From: Pyronema omphalodes
Lineage: Eukaryota; Ascomycota; Pezizomycetes; Pezizales; Pyronemataceae
Direction of reading: 5' to 3'
NCBI GenBank assembly: GCA_024516155.1
Contig: JAJJXM010000027.1
Location: forward strand, 614,001-678,000
DNA: 64,000 nt
Made by a program: the position numbers and the translations under genes. Of the stretch, positions 23,730 through 35,407 are shown one piece after another; positions within the stretch are counted from its first letter, which is position 1; each line of letters opens with the position of its first letter. The notes below the pieces were generated by a model. The model was not told the origin of the DNA and did not search any database. It was given only the letters and a program-made list of their open reading frames with translations.

Positions 23730-25086
23730 TGTGAATAAAAAGGTTGATTTAAGATGTTAAGCCTGTTAAGTTGGTGGTTGAAGATGTTAGATAGCGTTTG
23801 CGAGGAGGCTAGTGGAATATGTGATCTTGTGGGCGTATGTGGTGTGAGTATAAGAAATGAAGACGGACGAAGATGGGGTGGTTCTTATAGTTGATCTTCT
23901 CCAGGTATATTCTTGTTGTTTCGATTGAGACTTGATGCAAGATGAATTGAATACAGGGAGTGATAACGTTGACAGTATAGTGTTGTGTGAACTCAATCAG
24001 ATGCCTCAAGAATACAACAGCAGGCTGTAGACCACAACATACGTTCTTAAGGAAAGTATTTCCAAAGAGCATATAAACACCTGTTCTGTCTAGAACCTCA
24101 TGGTCAAATTCTTTCATCGCGAACCATTCCTATCAGGCCATTCTTTATCTTATCACAATGACCCACCAGTACTCAGTTTCGATATCAAACTATGACCGAA
24201 AAATGGAACACATCAGTTAAAGACCCGGTCAAACCGCCAATAATTACAGCACCGCACAATTTAACACGAAAACATTTCAGATCCTCACTCCCAAACTAAC
24301 ATCCAAAATCAAATTCCCTGGAATTCTGAAAGAAACTCTGGAAAGCGTTAACAATGTTCTTGCAAGCGAGGACGAGTAGAGACATTTCACACCTCCACGG
24401 CGCACTCAAATGGAGCCACCACAAGAGGCTGCTAAATTATCCATGTTGTTATTCCTCGCCTAGGTTAACAAAGGGAGTTCACTGACTCTCTGACACTTGT
24501 GGTGCCCACCAAAACTCCATCGCCTAGTCTATCTGGTAAACAAAGGCGGAGATTATCATCTTATTGCTATGCATAACATGCTCCTCTATCCAACGGAAAT
24601 TTCCAACTACCCAATTACACAGCACATTTTATCTACTGTCCAGCCCAGGCAATTCTACTTGGCCCAAAGTGAAAATTCCTAGTCTTCGAGCCACGTCGTT
24701 GTCTATTTGAAGTGCCTCACCTAGCGCAGTCACGTTGACAAAACCTTCCACATTTTCTACATGATCTTGCAGGGCTACTTATTTCATTATGCAGAACGAA
24801 GTTTTCCATACACAATAGGGGAATTTTACCAGGGCTTTCGGGATATGGGAATGCATGATGACAAGATAATGTGGTCACTTGTTATCACCAGCCCATCACG
24901 CTCACTATAGTCATTACTGTTTTGCAAAAAAATTTATTCTCAAATAACAGCAACAACAACAAAAAAAAACGAAACTAGCAACAAACAGAAATTCTCCAGT
25001 ACACTAAAAAATAGAAAAACGATATCCGACGCCCTCTCCTTAGAAACCATTTGGCCTTGGTCGTCCTCCATGGTCACGCTGAAGAA
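23730..25086. other. Duplicated promoter and spacer of the zinc-ribbon genes
   Basis: 23730-23960 resembles 25306-25540 and is the promoter of copy A. The rest, to 25086, includes the 3' flank of copy B and holds no recognisable gene. Confidence 0.6.
23881..23890 (-). promoter_or_regulatory. TATA-like box, zinc-ribbon copy A
   Basis: CTATAAGAAC on the minus strand, about 155 bp upstream of the start codon, at the same place as CTATAAAAAC in copy B. Confidence 0.5.
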
Positions 25087-25305
25087 CTAAATCACTTCTC
25101 CATCCATCCCGGCAGAGGAAATGTCTTGCTTCTGCTCATCGTTGTTCTTAGTGGACTTGCTCTGATCAACTGGGTAAAAATCCATCTGATTATCGTTGAC
25201 GACAGTACCAGTCGCCTCGGGCTTTTCTGGCCGAATACCACACTTCTTGCAAATTATACCGCCAACATTGACGACTCCGCAGTTAGAACACTGCCATTTA
25301 GCCAT
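25087..25305 (-). CDS. Small zinc-ribbon protein, copy B
   Basis: A 72-aa frame. Residues 4-24 read W-x-C-x2-C, then N, then C-x2-C, the pattern of a RanBP2-type zinc ribbon, followed by IRPEKPEA and an acidic, Gln/Asp-rich tail. All four Cys are present, unlike copy A. RanBP2-type ribbons bind RNA or ubiquitin in other proteins, but this protein is too short and divergent to assign a partner. It lies in the same orientation as copy A about 1.6 kb away and shares its promoter, which supports a real expressed gene pair rather than chance frames. No signal peptide or membrane segment. Confidence 0.72.
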   Translation of the reverse strand: MAKWQCSNCGVVNVGGIICKKCGIRPEKPEATGTVVNDNQMDFYPVDQSKSTKNNDEQKQDISSAGMDGEVI

Positions 25306-25461
25306 GATTGCAAATATAAAGGTTGATACAAGAAGTTGTAATTGTTTAGTTGGTGGTTAAAGATGTTGGATAGTGTTTTCGAAGAGGCTAGTGGGATATG
25401 TGATCTGGTGGGTGTATGTGGTGTGAGTATAAGGAATGAAAATGGATCAGATATGGGGTGG

Positions 25462-25470
25462 TTTTTATAG
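25462..25470 (-). promoter_or_regulatory. TATA box, zinc-ribbon copy B
   Basis: CTATAAAAA on the minus strand, about 160 bp upstream of the start codon, conserved in position with copy A. Confidence 0.6.
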
Positions 25471-25506
25471 TGAACGATCATCAGTGGTATTCTTGTTGTC
25501 TCGATT

Positions 25507-25646
25507 GAAATTTGATGCAAGATGAATTGAATACAGTGTGTTAATATGTGTAGACAGTCATGCGAGTTAACTGTTTGAAATTTGATGCAAGATGAATTGA
25601 ATACAGTATGTTAATATGTGTAGACAGTCATGCGAGTTAACTGTTT
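25507..25646. repeat. Two-copy 70-bp tandem repeat
   Basis: Two near-identical 70-bp units (25507-25576 and 25577-25646), each starting GAAATTTGATGCAAGATG. The unit lies in the far-upstream flank of zinc-ribbon copy B; its first part also occurs once in the flank of copy A (near 23930). Confidence 0.9.
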
Positions 25647-27220
25647 GAAATCAATCAGAAGTGCCAAGAATATGCCAGAGGGCTCAGGGATCTTAACACA
25701 GCTTCCCAGGCAAAGAGCCTTCATACACCATGGGAGACACTCATTCTGTCGTGGACTTCTTGATGATATGTGTTCATCTCAACCATCACAGCGTGCCCCT
25801 AGTATCCTTCATCCTGTCATGATCGCCCACCAATATCCACCTTCCAAAACAAACAGTGGGGAGACAACAAATCACATCATCTAGAAAGTCAGACAGTTTG
25901 TAAACCGTCACACCAACCCAGAAACCAGTACAAATGAATCACTAATCCTCCAGCACTGAACAAACACCAAAAGGTAAATTCTGTGCAACGCTGAAAGAAC
26001 TGACAGGAAACGTCAATCAATACAACCAGCGAGGACTCTTGGGCTGCAAATTCCACTAGATCACACCCCGGATAAACGCGGAACTAACGGCGGTTAACGT
26101 TGGTCGACATCCAATCCAGCAATAACCGTATAGCTTCATAATTTGGATTTGGATTTAGACACGACAATAAAGAATTTCATGGATGGATATATGGTAGCAA
26201 TAAGAAAGTTCTTGTTAAAGTCATTATGCAGAACCAACAAAGAAACAACAAAATTCAAATATTGCCAGGTAAAAACTAAAACGGAAAAAAAAATTAAAAT
26301 TAAAATGAAAAGTAAAACACAGAAGAAAAAACATAAAATTCAGAGTCTTGGAATGAAGACAATATCAAGAGGCAAAAGTAAAAGAATCCAAAATGATCAA
26401 AGCCTCGAACAAAGAGAACAGCAGCGCCCTTCTCTGCCCCGCCTCGTTCGGCATATGCAGAGTAAAGGTTTCATATCCACAATCCATCACGATACTTCAT
26501 CTCCAGCCGCAAAATTGAAAAAAATTGAGTGTTTACAGTATCAACACGTATGAATCTCGAGCGTAACACAAAAGGTACAGGTATTTGCAGAAGTACAGGG
26601 TGCTAGAAGACAGATAGGAACTAGCTTCGGATACTGCAAGTGAGGGACAGTCCAACAAGAAGAAACTCTATCTTTGCCAAGATGGAAATCTGTAAGGGTG
26701 CCAGAGATATCAGAAACAAGCTATTGGGGCAAAGATACTCACAGCGGAAGGTCTCAATACAGCGATAATTTGGTGGAGAAAATCGGAGAGGTATGCTATC
26801 ATCCATGATCAACACAAAGAACCCATAAAGCACTCGCACATAAACCACCTTACTGCAGGTTACAAAGAATAATCCTCAACTACTCACTCGAGTAAGGTCG
26901 GAAATACCCGCTGTGCAAGGAAATAAGTAGTCCCAGAATGGCATGTAACCGATATAAAGGATGCATTTCAACGGAGGTTCACTGCGCTACGTTTGTCGTT
27001 CGACATGGGCGGACAGGGCACAGAAACTATGAGTTATATTACTTTTGGGTCCAGTCAAGATGTCGGAGTCAGTAGTCTGTATGAAGATTAGCTGAGAGAC
27101 TCGTTGACAGAGCGCGCATATTATGGACTGGAAACACCAGGAAGGTGATGAATTCCGTGTCTTCTGGCTATCGCGCGGCGGGTGAGGCGGCGTCTGTCTA
27201 TGGATAAATACATATGGCGG

Positions 27221-27251
<31 letters not shown>

Positions 27252-28203
27252 CTTAAACTTTCCCAACCGTAAGGTTATGACGTGGTCTGTGTTCTTATAC
27301 ATCTTTAGGTCCCCGTCTGTAATCCCGGAGGCCTACTGGGAAAAGCCCCAGAGCACTCTTCGTTGTTTGGAGCCACAGCACCCTGGTGTTCTCCATGCCG
27401 ATTTTCTTTCGCGTCAATATATTTTAGAGCCCTGTACGCTCAATTATGATTCCGCCGTGTTGTTCCCCTTATTCCTCTTTCCTTCCCTTCCTCTTTTATC
27501 CAATTGTGGAGGTATAATCGAAACGCTAATCGCTGAAAATTTGAAATAACCGAGGCTGTTTACAAGTATGCAGATAATTAGAACGATTGGGTTGCGTAAG
27601 ATACATAGTGCATGCACCGCCAATCCTATCACTCGGCTGTTTTACTCAAAGTCCCCGTCAAGTGTAAACGTCCTCTACTCCCAAGTGCTGATGATGAAGC
27701 CCTGGTTATCCAAACAGGAATGAAACTGGGTTAGGATGACCATGCAATCATAGCATATCAATCAATTAGTTTTCACTTCTCGTGTATATCACTCGATTTT
27801 ACCAGCGAGTGACGGAGGTGGTGGCGCATATTTAGATCGTTCGGCTACCACGTGCGCAACCGCACAGAAGACCAGCGAACATCACCTCACTCCACATCCC
27901 AACCTTCATCACTTCGCAACGGACAAAAAACGAAATTGACAGCAATGAATGTGAATTACATTTACTATTACTCGCGCCTTTTAGGGCTTACAAAAAAACC
28001 TTTAACAGAAACCTTTACTCCGCCACTAACGCCTGAAAAAGCAGAACTCCATCCTGCAGCGCGCTACGCGCGCATGCTTTTTGAACTCCACCGAAAGACG
28101 CCAGAAACAAAGCAACCAAAAATACAACAAAAATTATTTCAAAAAATGAACGGAACACGAATTGAACTTTACACTCGAGGATTGACGCTTTTGCTCATCC
28201 ACG
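25647..28203. other. Intergenic, no gene supported
   Basis: A Lys-rich 136-codon frame (26143-26553) is low complexity and A-rich. A 134-codon frame (27852-28256) ends inside the antisense of the Glu-Pro repeat gene. Neither is credible as a gene. A LINE-like tail lies at 27223-27545. Confidence 0.5.
27223..27545 (-). mobile_element. Truncated LINE-like 3' end with AATC tail
   Basis: On the minus strand, purine-rich sequence, then GAGCGTACAGGGCTC, then CATAACCTTACGGTTGGGAA and an (AATC)n tail of about seven units at 27223-27251. The GCGTACAGGGCTC and AACCTTACGGTT blocks recur in the same order near 55.9-56.1 kb on the plus strand. 5' truncation and a tetranucleotide tail are usual for fungal LINEs of the Tad type. 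The left boundary of homology is approximate. Confidence 0.55.
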
Positions 28204-31200
28204 TTACAAGCTGGCGGTCTTGGTGGCGCCGTGGAAAGGAACTCCGACAATGGTGATGGCCTCGGTAGGTCGGGCCTGCACAGCTGACATAATGGAGCGG
28301 ATCAGCTCGGGGGAGAGACGGTGCCTGACGGGGGAGGGTTGCTCAATGTCTGCGGTCTCGGTAGCGTCAACGGGTTCTATCACAGCAGTGACGGTCTCGG
28401 TCGGAACGATAGGCTCTACGGGAGTGCTGGGTTCAACAGCGGAGCCGATCTCGATGGAGACAACAGGCTCGATGACGGGCTCAACGACGGGCTCGACCGG
28501 GGTAGTGGGCTCAACAGTAGAGCCCGTCTCGGTGGGAGTAACAGGGTCGACGGTGGCGATGATAGTCTCGGTGGGGGCGGCGAGGTTGTCAATGACAGTC
28601 TCAGTAGGAGTAACTGGCTCAACTGTTGGAGCCTTAGGCACATCAACAGAGGCGGTAGGGACCTCGGTGGGAACCTCGGGAGTGTCAACCGGCATGGTAG
28701 GGACCTCAGTGGGAACCTCAGGCGCATCCACAGAGGCGATAGGAACCTCGGTGGGCACCACGGGCATATCTACAGAGGCGGTAGGGACCTCAGTGGGAGC
28801 CTCAGGAGCGTCAACGGGCATGGTGGGGACCTCAGTGGGGACCTCGGGAATGTCAACAGAGACGGTGGGGACCTCGGTGGGGACCACAGGAGCGTCGATA
28901 GGGCTGGTAGGGACCTCGGTGGGAACCGCGGGTTCGACCACAGGTTCAACGACGGGGTCGACGACTTGCTCAACGACAGGCTCGATGGGCTCGCTGGGCT
29001 CAACGACGGGCTCGATGGGCTCAACGATGGGCTCGATGGGCTCCACGACGGGCTCAACTACAGGCTCGCTGGGATCGACGATGGGCTCAATAACGGGCTC
29101 GCTGGGCTCAACGACGGGCTCGATGGGCTCAACGATGGGCTCGATGGGCTCCACGACGGGCTCAACTACAGGCTCGCTGGGCTCGACGATGGGCTCAATA
29201 ACGGGCTCGCTGGGCTCAATAACGGGCTCGCTGGGCTCAACGACGGGCTCAATGGGCTCAACGATGGGCTCAATGGGCTCAACGATGGGCTCCACGACGG
29301 GCTCAACTACAGGCTCGCTGGGCTCGACGACGGGCTCGATGGGCTCAACGATGGGCTCAACTACAGGCTCGCTGGGCTCGACGATGGGCTCAATAACGGG
29401 CTCGCTGGGCTCAACGACGGGCTCAATAACGGGCTCGCTGGGCTCAACGACGGGCTCAATGGGCTCAACGATGGGCTCAATGGGCTCAACGATGGGCTCG
29501 CTGTGCTCGACGACAGGCTCAACGATGGGCTCGCTGGGCTCAACGACGGGCTCAACTACAGGCTCGCTGGGCTCGACGATGGGCTGAACGATAGGCTCGC
29601 TGTGCTCGACGACAGGCTCAACGATGGGCTCGCTGGGCTCAACGATGGGCTCAACTACAGGCTCGCTGGGCTCGACGATGGGCTCAATAACGGGCTCGCT
29701 GGGCTCAACGACGGGCTCAATAACGGGCTCGCTGGGCTCAACGACGGGCTCAATGGGCTCAACGATGGGCTCCACGACGGGCTCAACTACAGGCTCGCTG
29801 GGCTCAACGATAGGCTCGCTGTGCTCGACGACAGGCTCAACGATGGGCTCGCTGGGCTCAACGACGGGCTCAACTACAGGCTCGCTGGGCTCGACGATGG
29901 GCTCAATGACGGGCTCGCTGGGCTCGACAACCGGCTCGACGATGGGCTCGACGATAGGCTCAACGACGGGCTCGATGGGCTCAACGATGGGCTCGATGGG
30001 CTCCACGACGGGCTCAACTACAGGCTCGCTGGGCTCGACGATGGGCTCAATAACGGGCTCGCTGGGCTCAATAACGGGCTCGCTGGGCTCAACGACGGGC
30101 TCAATGGGCTCCACGACGGGCTCAACTACAGGCTCGCTGGGCTCGACGATGGGCTGAATGACGGGCTCGCTGGGCTCGACAACCGGCTCGACGATGGGCT
30201 CGACGATAGGCTCGCTGGGCTCAACGATGGGCTCGCTGGGCTCAACGACAGGCTCGATGGGCTCCACGACGGGCTCAACTACAGGCTCGCTGGGCTCGAC
30301 GATGGGCTCAATAACGGGCTCGCTGGGCTCAACGACGGGCTCAATAACGGGCTCGCTGGGCTCAACGACGGGCTCAATGGGCTCAACGATGGGCTCCACG
30401 ACGGGCTCAACTACAGGCTCGCTGGGCTCGACGATGGGCTCAATAACGGGCTCGCTGGGCTCAACGACGGGCTCAATAACGGGCTCGCTGGGCTCAACGA
30501 TGGGCTCAATGGGCTCAACGATGGGCTCGATGGGCTCCACGACGGGCTCAACTACAGGCTCGCTGGGCTCGACGATGGGCTCAATAACGGGCTCGCTGGG
30601 CTCAACGACGGGCTCGATGGGCTCAACGATGGGCTCGCTGGGCTCAACGATAGGCTCAACGATGGGCTCGCCGGGCTCGACGATGGGCCCAACGACGGGG
30701 TCGACAACGGGCTCGATAACCGGCTCGACAACGGGATCGATGGGCTCTACGACTGGCTCGACAGCATCATCGATGGCGGGAACATCGACTGAGGGGATGT
30801 CGATGGCGGGAATGTCCACTGAGGGGACGTTGATGGTGGGAATGTCCACCGAGGGTTTGTCGATGGAGGCAAGGTCGACTGAGTGGTTATCGATGGAGGC
30901 AAGGTCGACCGAGGGGTTATCGATGGAGGGTGTATCGACGAGAGAGGGTGTATCGACGAGAGAGGGAACCTCCATGGAAGCGGTGACGTCCGGGAAGATG
31001 AAGCCTTCAGGGAGCTCCGGGCCATATTGTGGCTCATCCGAGAAAATTTCGGCGTTCTCATAGGGAGTGGTGGCGTCAAAGGAGGGCTCAGATTTCCAAA
31101 TCATCGGGGCGACCTCAGCCTTCGAGCTGGACATACCTGTTTTCGTTTAGTAAAACCGCCGGACAATGAGAAATTTCAGCGTAAAAAGCATACCAAGAGC

Positions 31201-31308
31201 CCAGTGTAGTCCATTAGAAATGGAATCAGTCCACAATGGGGCAGCCAATGTAGAGGGTACTGCTGCCAACACTGGCAGAATGAGGATCCAAAATTTTCTA
31301 GAGACCAT
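28204..31308 (-). CDS. Secreted Glu-Pro tandem-repeat protein
   Basis: Exon 1 (31308-31194) and exon 2 (31136-28204), joined across a 57-nt intron (GTATGC to AACAG), give 1015 aa. A signal peptide is clear: MVSRKFWILILP, then a hydrophobic run to TLAAP. A TATA box 53 bp upstream makes this Met, rather than one 69 bp further up, the likely start. After a unique N-terminus there are three repeat zones. The first is SVD/SID-P units (about 100-150). The second, about 600 residues, is made of 3- and 4-residue modules such as SEP, IEP, VVEP and IVEP. The third has about seven copies of a 14-residue VPTEVPT unit. The last 40 residues are unique, with RHRLSPELIRSIM. No Cys or GPI signal is apparent. 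It is probably an extended, strongly acidic secreted or wall protein; function unknown. The repeats may vary in number between strains or be mis-assembled. Confidence 0.85.
28930..30720. repeat. Coding minisatellite of 9/12-bp modules
   Basis: On the plus strand the modules read GGCTCGCTG, GGCTCGACGATG, GGCTCAACGACG and similar. They combine into longer higher-order units that recur many times. Every module length is a multiple of three, so the encoded Glu-Pro protein stays in frame and two other frames on the opposite strand also remain open for hundreds of codons. Confidence 0.95.
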
Positions 31309-32130
31309 ATTTCTGGGTTGGGGCGGTGTTGTGCTGTTCTTGGTCGGGGGGTGCAGGGCCTTTTTATAGCTCTTCACAGCTCGAATTGTATCATTCGAGC
31401 TGCAGCTGTTCCCTTTTGGTTTGATTATGACCTATCCTCACACGGCTAATTATTCCTCTATGCTTCAGACGCGTTCCACGATACACCGGTTATAGCTCGT
31501 ATGGCAGCTTGGTAGAATACCACAACCGCTCGACCTTGTCTTTGATGGTATGTCATAAGGTACAGAATCTACCCGCCTGAACTACATTTGCGCATGGAAG
31601 GGGCGAAATCTGGGGCCATGGAAGCCAGTCTAGCAAATATTAGCACTCATCTATCAGTGTTTGGCCGGTAAAGAGGTAATTTGAGAGGGTTAGAGGCTTG
31701 CTACGGTTGCATGGCCACACCAGTAAATGGGGTGAGGTACCTGGTATGACACCTCCCTCTACAGCTGTACTCGCATACTATCGAAGCTCCAGCTAATTCA
31801 TCGGTGTAATAATTCGAGTATGACGAGGACTCGCTTAAAGGCGCCCGTTCTCCCGCTCGTCATCCGCTTTAAGTCTCGGTGATTTAATTCCAGTCCTTTG
31901 ATACTGCCATTTTCAATAACACGAGTTACAGATTCGCTTTCTTTCATGTTCCCGAAACTTTGCGGAATAAACACTCCAAAAACATCTTTGCAATAACGTT
32001 AACGGGAAATTCAGTAAGATTGCATTCACTCGACAAGTCGCCAAATTCACCCGCCATCCGTCACTTCCCAGCCTAATTACCCGATTCATTGGTTCTTCAC
32101 TGCAGGATCATCTTCTCCGTCCACCACCCG
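31309..32130. other. Promoter of the repeat-protein gene and 3' flank
   Basis: Contains the TATA box at 31361-31370 and otherwise AT-rich sequence up to the stop codon of the oxidoreductase gene. No gene was seen. Confidence 0.6.
31361..31370 (-). promoter_or_regulatory. TATA box of the repeat-protein gene
   Basis: GCTATAAAAA on the minus strand, 53 bp upstream of the chosen start. Transcription would begin about 30 bp downstream of it, which leaves the alternative Met at 31377 outside the transcript. Confidence 0.7.
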
Positions 32131-33573
32131 TTACTTTCCCACCCACTCATCCCACCTCATAGTTCTCTCCTTTATCCTTGCCTCCTCCGCCCACCAAACA
32201 ACCTCATGACTCCTAACGGCCTCCTCTGGTGTGCAGCCTAAGCACTTCTTCTGTGCCTCCTCGACCTTTACTCCCCTTCCCACCATTTCCATCGCCTGTA
32301 CCCACCCTCTAGCCAACCCCGCATCACCCCCGCCGTGTCCCGACTCCAAATCCATTTCCGGAATATAACACCTCTTCTCTCCAGTCATAAAATCCACCAC
32401 CTCGATCCTTTTCGAATCCGCTCTAAGCTCTCCCCTGGTACCATAAACCGTTGTTAACCTCTCACAAATCTTCTCCGTAAATGCCGTCATAGTTAAAGTT
32501 GCCGTTATATCCTGTCCTAGAGTCATCAGGACAACCTGATTATCCACTACATCATTTGGCGACTCATAGACACACTGTCCATAATCACTATTATCAATAG
32601 CCTGGACTAGAAGTTTTTCAGCCGTGAAAAGATCCGGCGCATCTTCTATTTCCGGACAAACAATCTTCCCCGGCCATCCTAAATTTCCCTGTCTAAGGTT
32701 TTGATCCAGATAGACTCTTTCCGCAGAATATAAACACTCTTCCTTTGCGGGGCAAGTTTTACATCTCGTTGCATCTCCAGCTTTCGCAGGTTTCTGGGAT
32801 TTCTTGAAATGTGATAAAGAACCATGAGAACTAACTTTCGTGGGTTGTTCCCCGGAAAGCCATAATAGCAGATCGATATCGTGACAGCATTTTGTTAATA
32901 ATGATGGAGCTCCAGATCGCCAGTTGCCGCGAACATATGAATGTGCAAAATGCCAATGCCCTATGGGCTCGGTGTGGTTGATGGTTAGGATATTGCCGAT
33001 GATTTTGGTTTCCTGGAGAAGACGATGGAGAAGCTGGTTATGTGGACTGTAGCGGAGTACGTGCCCGATGGCAAAGATTATGGGCTCGCCGGAAAGAAGC
33101 GAGGCTTGCATAAGCCGCACATCGGATAGGGAAGTTGCGAGAGGCTTTTCGCAGAGGATATGGAAGTTCAGGGGACGAATGGCGATGAGAATCTTGATAG
33201 GTGGTTGGTTAGTTCTTAGTAAAAGTGTGTGTGGTATTTGTCATGATGTGGTGAATTATTTTATGGCTAGTTAGATGGAGAGATAAATAGATACCTCAGC
33301 ATGAGTCTCATCAAGCGTAGCAATAACCACGCCATCCACCTTTTCTCTCAGCCCACGATCAAGATCCAATAGCGCCCTCCAATCATTAGAAACTAATGAT
33401 GCATCAGTGATATTATATTTCTGTACAAAATCCCGACGTTTGTAATCCACCGGCTCGGCAACTCCTACGATAACGCCGTTCGTGTGCGCCGTGATGGCTT
33501 TGGCGTAGGAGTTACCCCGGGAACCGGCGCCGATGACGAATACTCGTGGGCCCGAAGATGGGGTGGTGGACAT
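32131..33573 (-). CDS. Gfo/Idh/MocA-family oxidoreductase
   Basis: Exons 33573-33295 and 33192-32131 give 446 aa. The 102-nt intron has donor GTATCT, a CTAAC branch and acceptor ATCAAG. Splicing places THAE directly before ILIAIRPLNFHILCEKPLAT, the expected Rossmann strand followed by the EKP motif. The N-terminus has VFVIGAGSRGNSYA, the dinucleotide-binding loop. The C-terminal domain includes CCHDIDLLLW, whose His-Asp fits the catalytic region. A Cys cluster, CKTCPAKEEC, followed by YSAERVYL is, from memory, typical of one subgroup and might bind a metal. The enzyme should be an NAD(P)-dependent sugar or polyol dehydrogenase acting in the cytosol; the substrate cannot be told. The start is the Met just before the Rossmann fold, 54 codons into a longer frame. 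Confidence 0.87.
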
Positions 33574-35407
33574 GATGATATTTGGCGGTGGAAACTGGAA
33601 CGAGTATTGGGGATTTAAAGTTGTGGATATGCGAGTAACGAGCTCTGAGATGAGGTCAAAGAGCGGGGTAGATATAGATGGCGATGCGGGGTATCGCGTG
33701 GAGCTTGCGGGGGGTACACCACATACATCGTCCACACTCTATGTGCGCAATACGATCGCCATCTTGTGGAGACGCGTAAAGCACAGAGTCATTTGACATG
33801 CATAAATTAGGCGAAATGCATACGACCTACATGCAAGTCGGAATGAGATGTGCCGACTCTACCGAAAAGCACACCAGCCAATTATAAGAGTCATATTACG
33901 AGCAAAATTAATATACGAGCATTGGATATATGAAAAATAATATTACGAGTTCTTTGGAAACACTTAATTTGAAGTGGCTGGAGACGGAAACTTGGGAGGG
34001 GTTGGTGTTTGGGTTATCACGTGCTGTTGTGACGTAGCAGCTTCAGGCTTGTAGGGTTATGTACATATGTAAGAGCCTTTGAGGTTTCGTAGGAATCAAA
34101 CGTAATAAAAAATTCACAGATATATATGAAAGTGAGATGGATAAAATACAACATTGAATCGGCCTCAAAACATCTTGAGAGCACATGGGTTAAGGTTAGG
34201 CTTGTATAAGCTGATGTCACTAATATCGTGATGGATAAACTTGCACAAAACATTTTCTGGGTCACGGATCTGCATTATGATTTTTGAATATCGTTCGGAT
34301 AAGCTATCTAACAAAATCATCGTAATTTTTCTAACTTTAAACCCCCCCCCCCCCCCCCCCCCCTCCCCAACACTTTCAGGAATTATTGTGGTGCAAAGTC
34401 AATATGGTTGTCCCAGTATTGCGTACATGTGTGTGAGGCATCATGTTGGTTTAAATCATTGGCTTAACATCAGGTAAGAGCAGCTAGAGGAGTCCGGAAT
34501 GTACTTAGATCTGAAAACAGAATTACCCTAGAATGATAGGTTGCACCATATGTCTATTACAGGAAAAGAAATGTAAAAACCGGAAGTTGCATCCAGGAAA
34601 CAAACAGATGGTATGACAGTAAAGGATCAAAATTAGAATATGGCACCGACGGATTCTGCGGTGTGTGCTGATTCAAAGAATAGAAAAGCCCGGATGAATA
34701 GCTTGAGTCTAAACGTAACTTGACGTCAGGAGAGAAAGGGAATCAAGAACCGTAACGAGAGCGGCGAGCGGAAAATTCGGAGAAGGAAAGAGGAGAATGC
34801 GTCATGGCTTGCAGGAGAGTTATCTTAGTATGTTATTGATTCCACTACTCTTACTACCCAATCAACTCGAGTTCTAAGCATTCTCCAGTAATGACGTCCA
34901 GACAAATCATATGAAAGTTGGTAAATGACTTCAGTAGACGTTGAGTATGATCTACGGAAACCGGACGAAAGAATGTATAGACTCGGCAGGCTGGAGGGGA
35001 GTCGGCGGGGATTAATACATTGTTGTCAATTATTTTTTCGTTCAAATGTTTCTAACCTTGACATCAGTTTGTAGTGTCCACCGATGTGTTCTGTCCACCA
35101 CAAGGGATCTCCACTCAGGCTTAAACGGCCGCTGCTACAACATTACTCTTGCCATCGTAACCTACTTTAGAATGCGTCTCCACCATACCGGCATACTTCT
35201 GCATAGTGTTGCTGTACGGAAACCTCTCTCACCAGTCATTCCGAACATCGCAGCCACATAATAATTTCATTTACTCCACTATCGCGCAGACGTCACTCGT
35301 ACCGGAACCACGTGACTCCAGACGCGTCTCACCTACGTCACCGGCTGTTGACTTCCCCGCGTCGCGTCCGGGAGCTTGCAACGGCAACCAACGCCCACCC
35401 ACCAACT
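33574..35407. other. Intergenic between divergent genes
   Basis: AT-rich sequence with a poly-C tract of about 21-22 nt at 34342-34363. It must contain the promoters of the oxidoreductase and HAD genes. No gene was recognised. Confidence 0.55.
34342..34363. repeat. Poly-C homopolymer
   Basis: Uninterrupted C run of roughly 21-22 nt in non-coding DNA. The exact length is uncertain. Confidence 0.85.

Noticed and set aside
26143..26553. 136-codon Lys-rich frame
   Set aside because: A-rich low-complexity sequence; no motif, promoter or splice signal.
27852..28256. 134-codon plus-strand frame
   Set aside because: Its end overlaps the coding 3' end of the repeat-protein gene on the other strand and it has no recognisable feature.
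28321..30792. 823-codon plus-strand frame with NDGLNGL repeats
   Set aside because: It is the antisense of the Glu-Pro repeat gene, has no signal peptide or unique domain, and is open only because of the repeat period. The minus-strand gene has a TATA box, signal peptide and intron.
31309..31377. Alternative start of the repeat-protein gene at 31377
   Set aside because: The TATA box (31361-31370) overlaps this extension, so it would not be transcribed, and the extension would hide the signal peptide.
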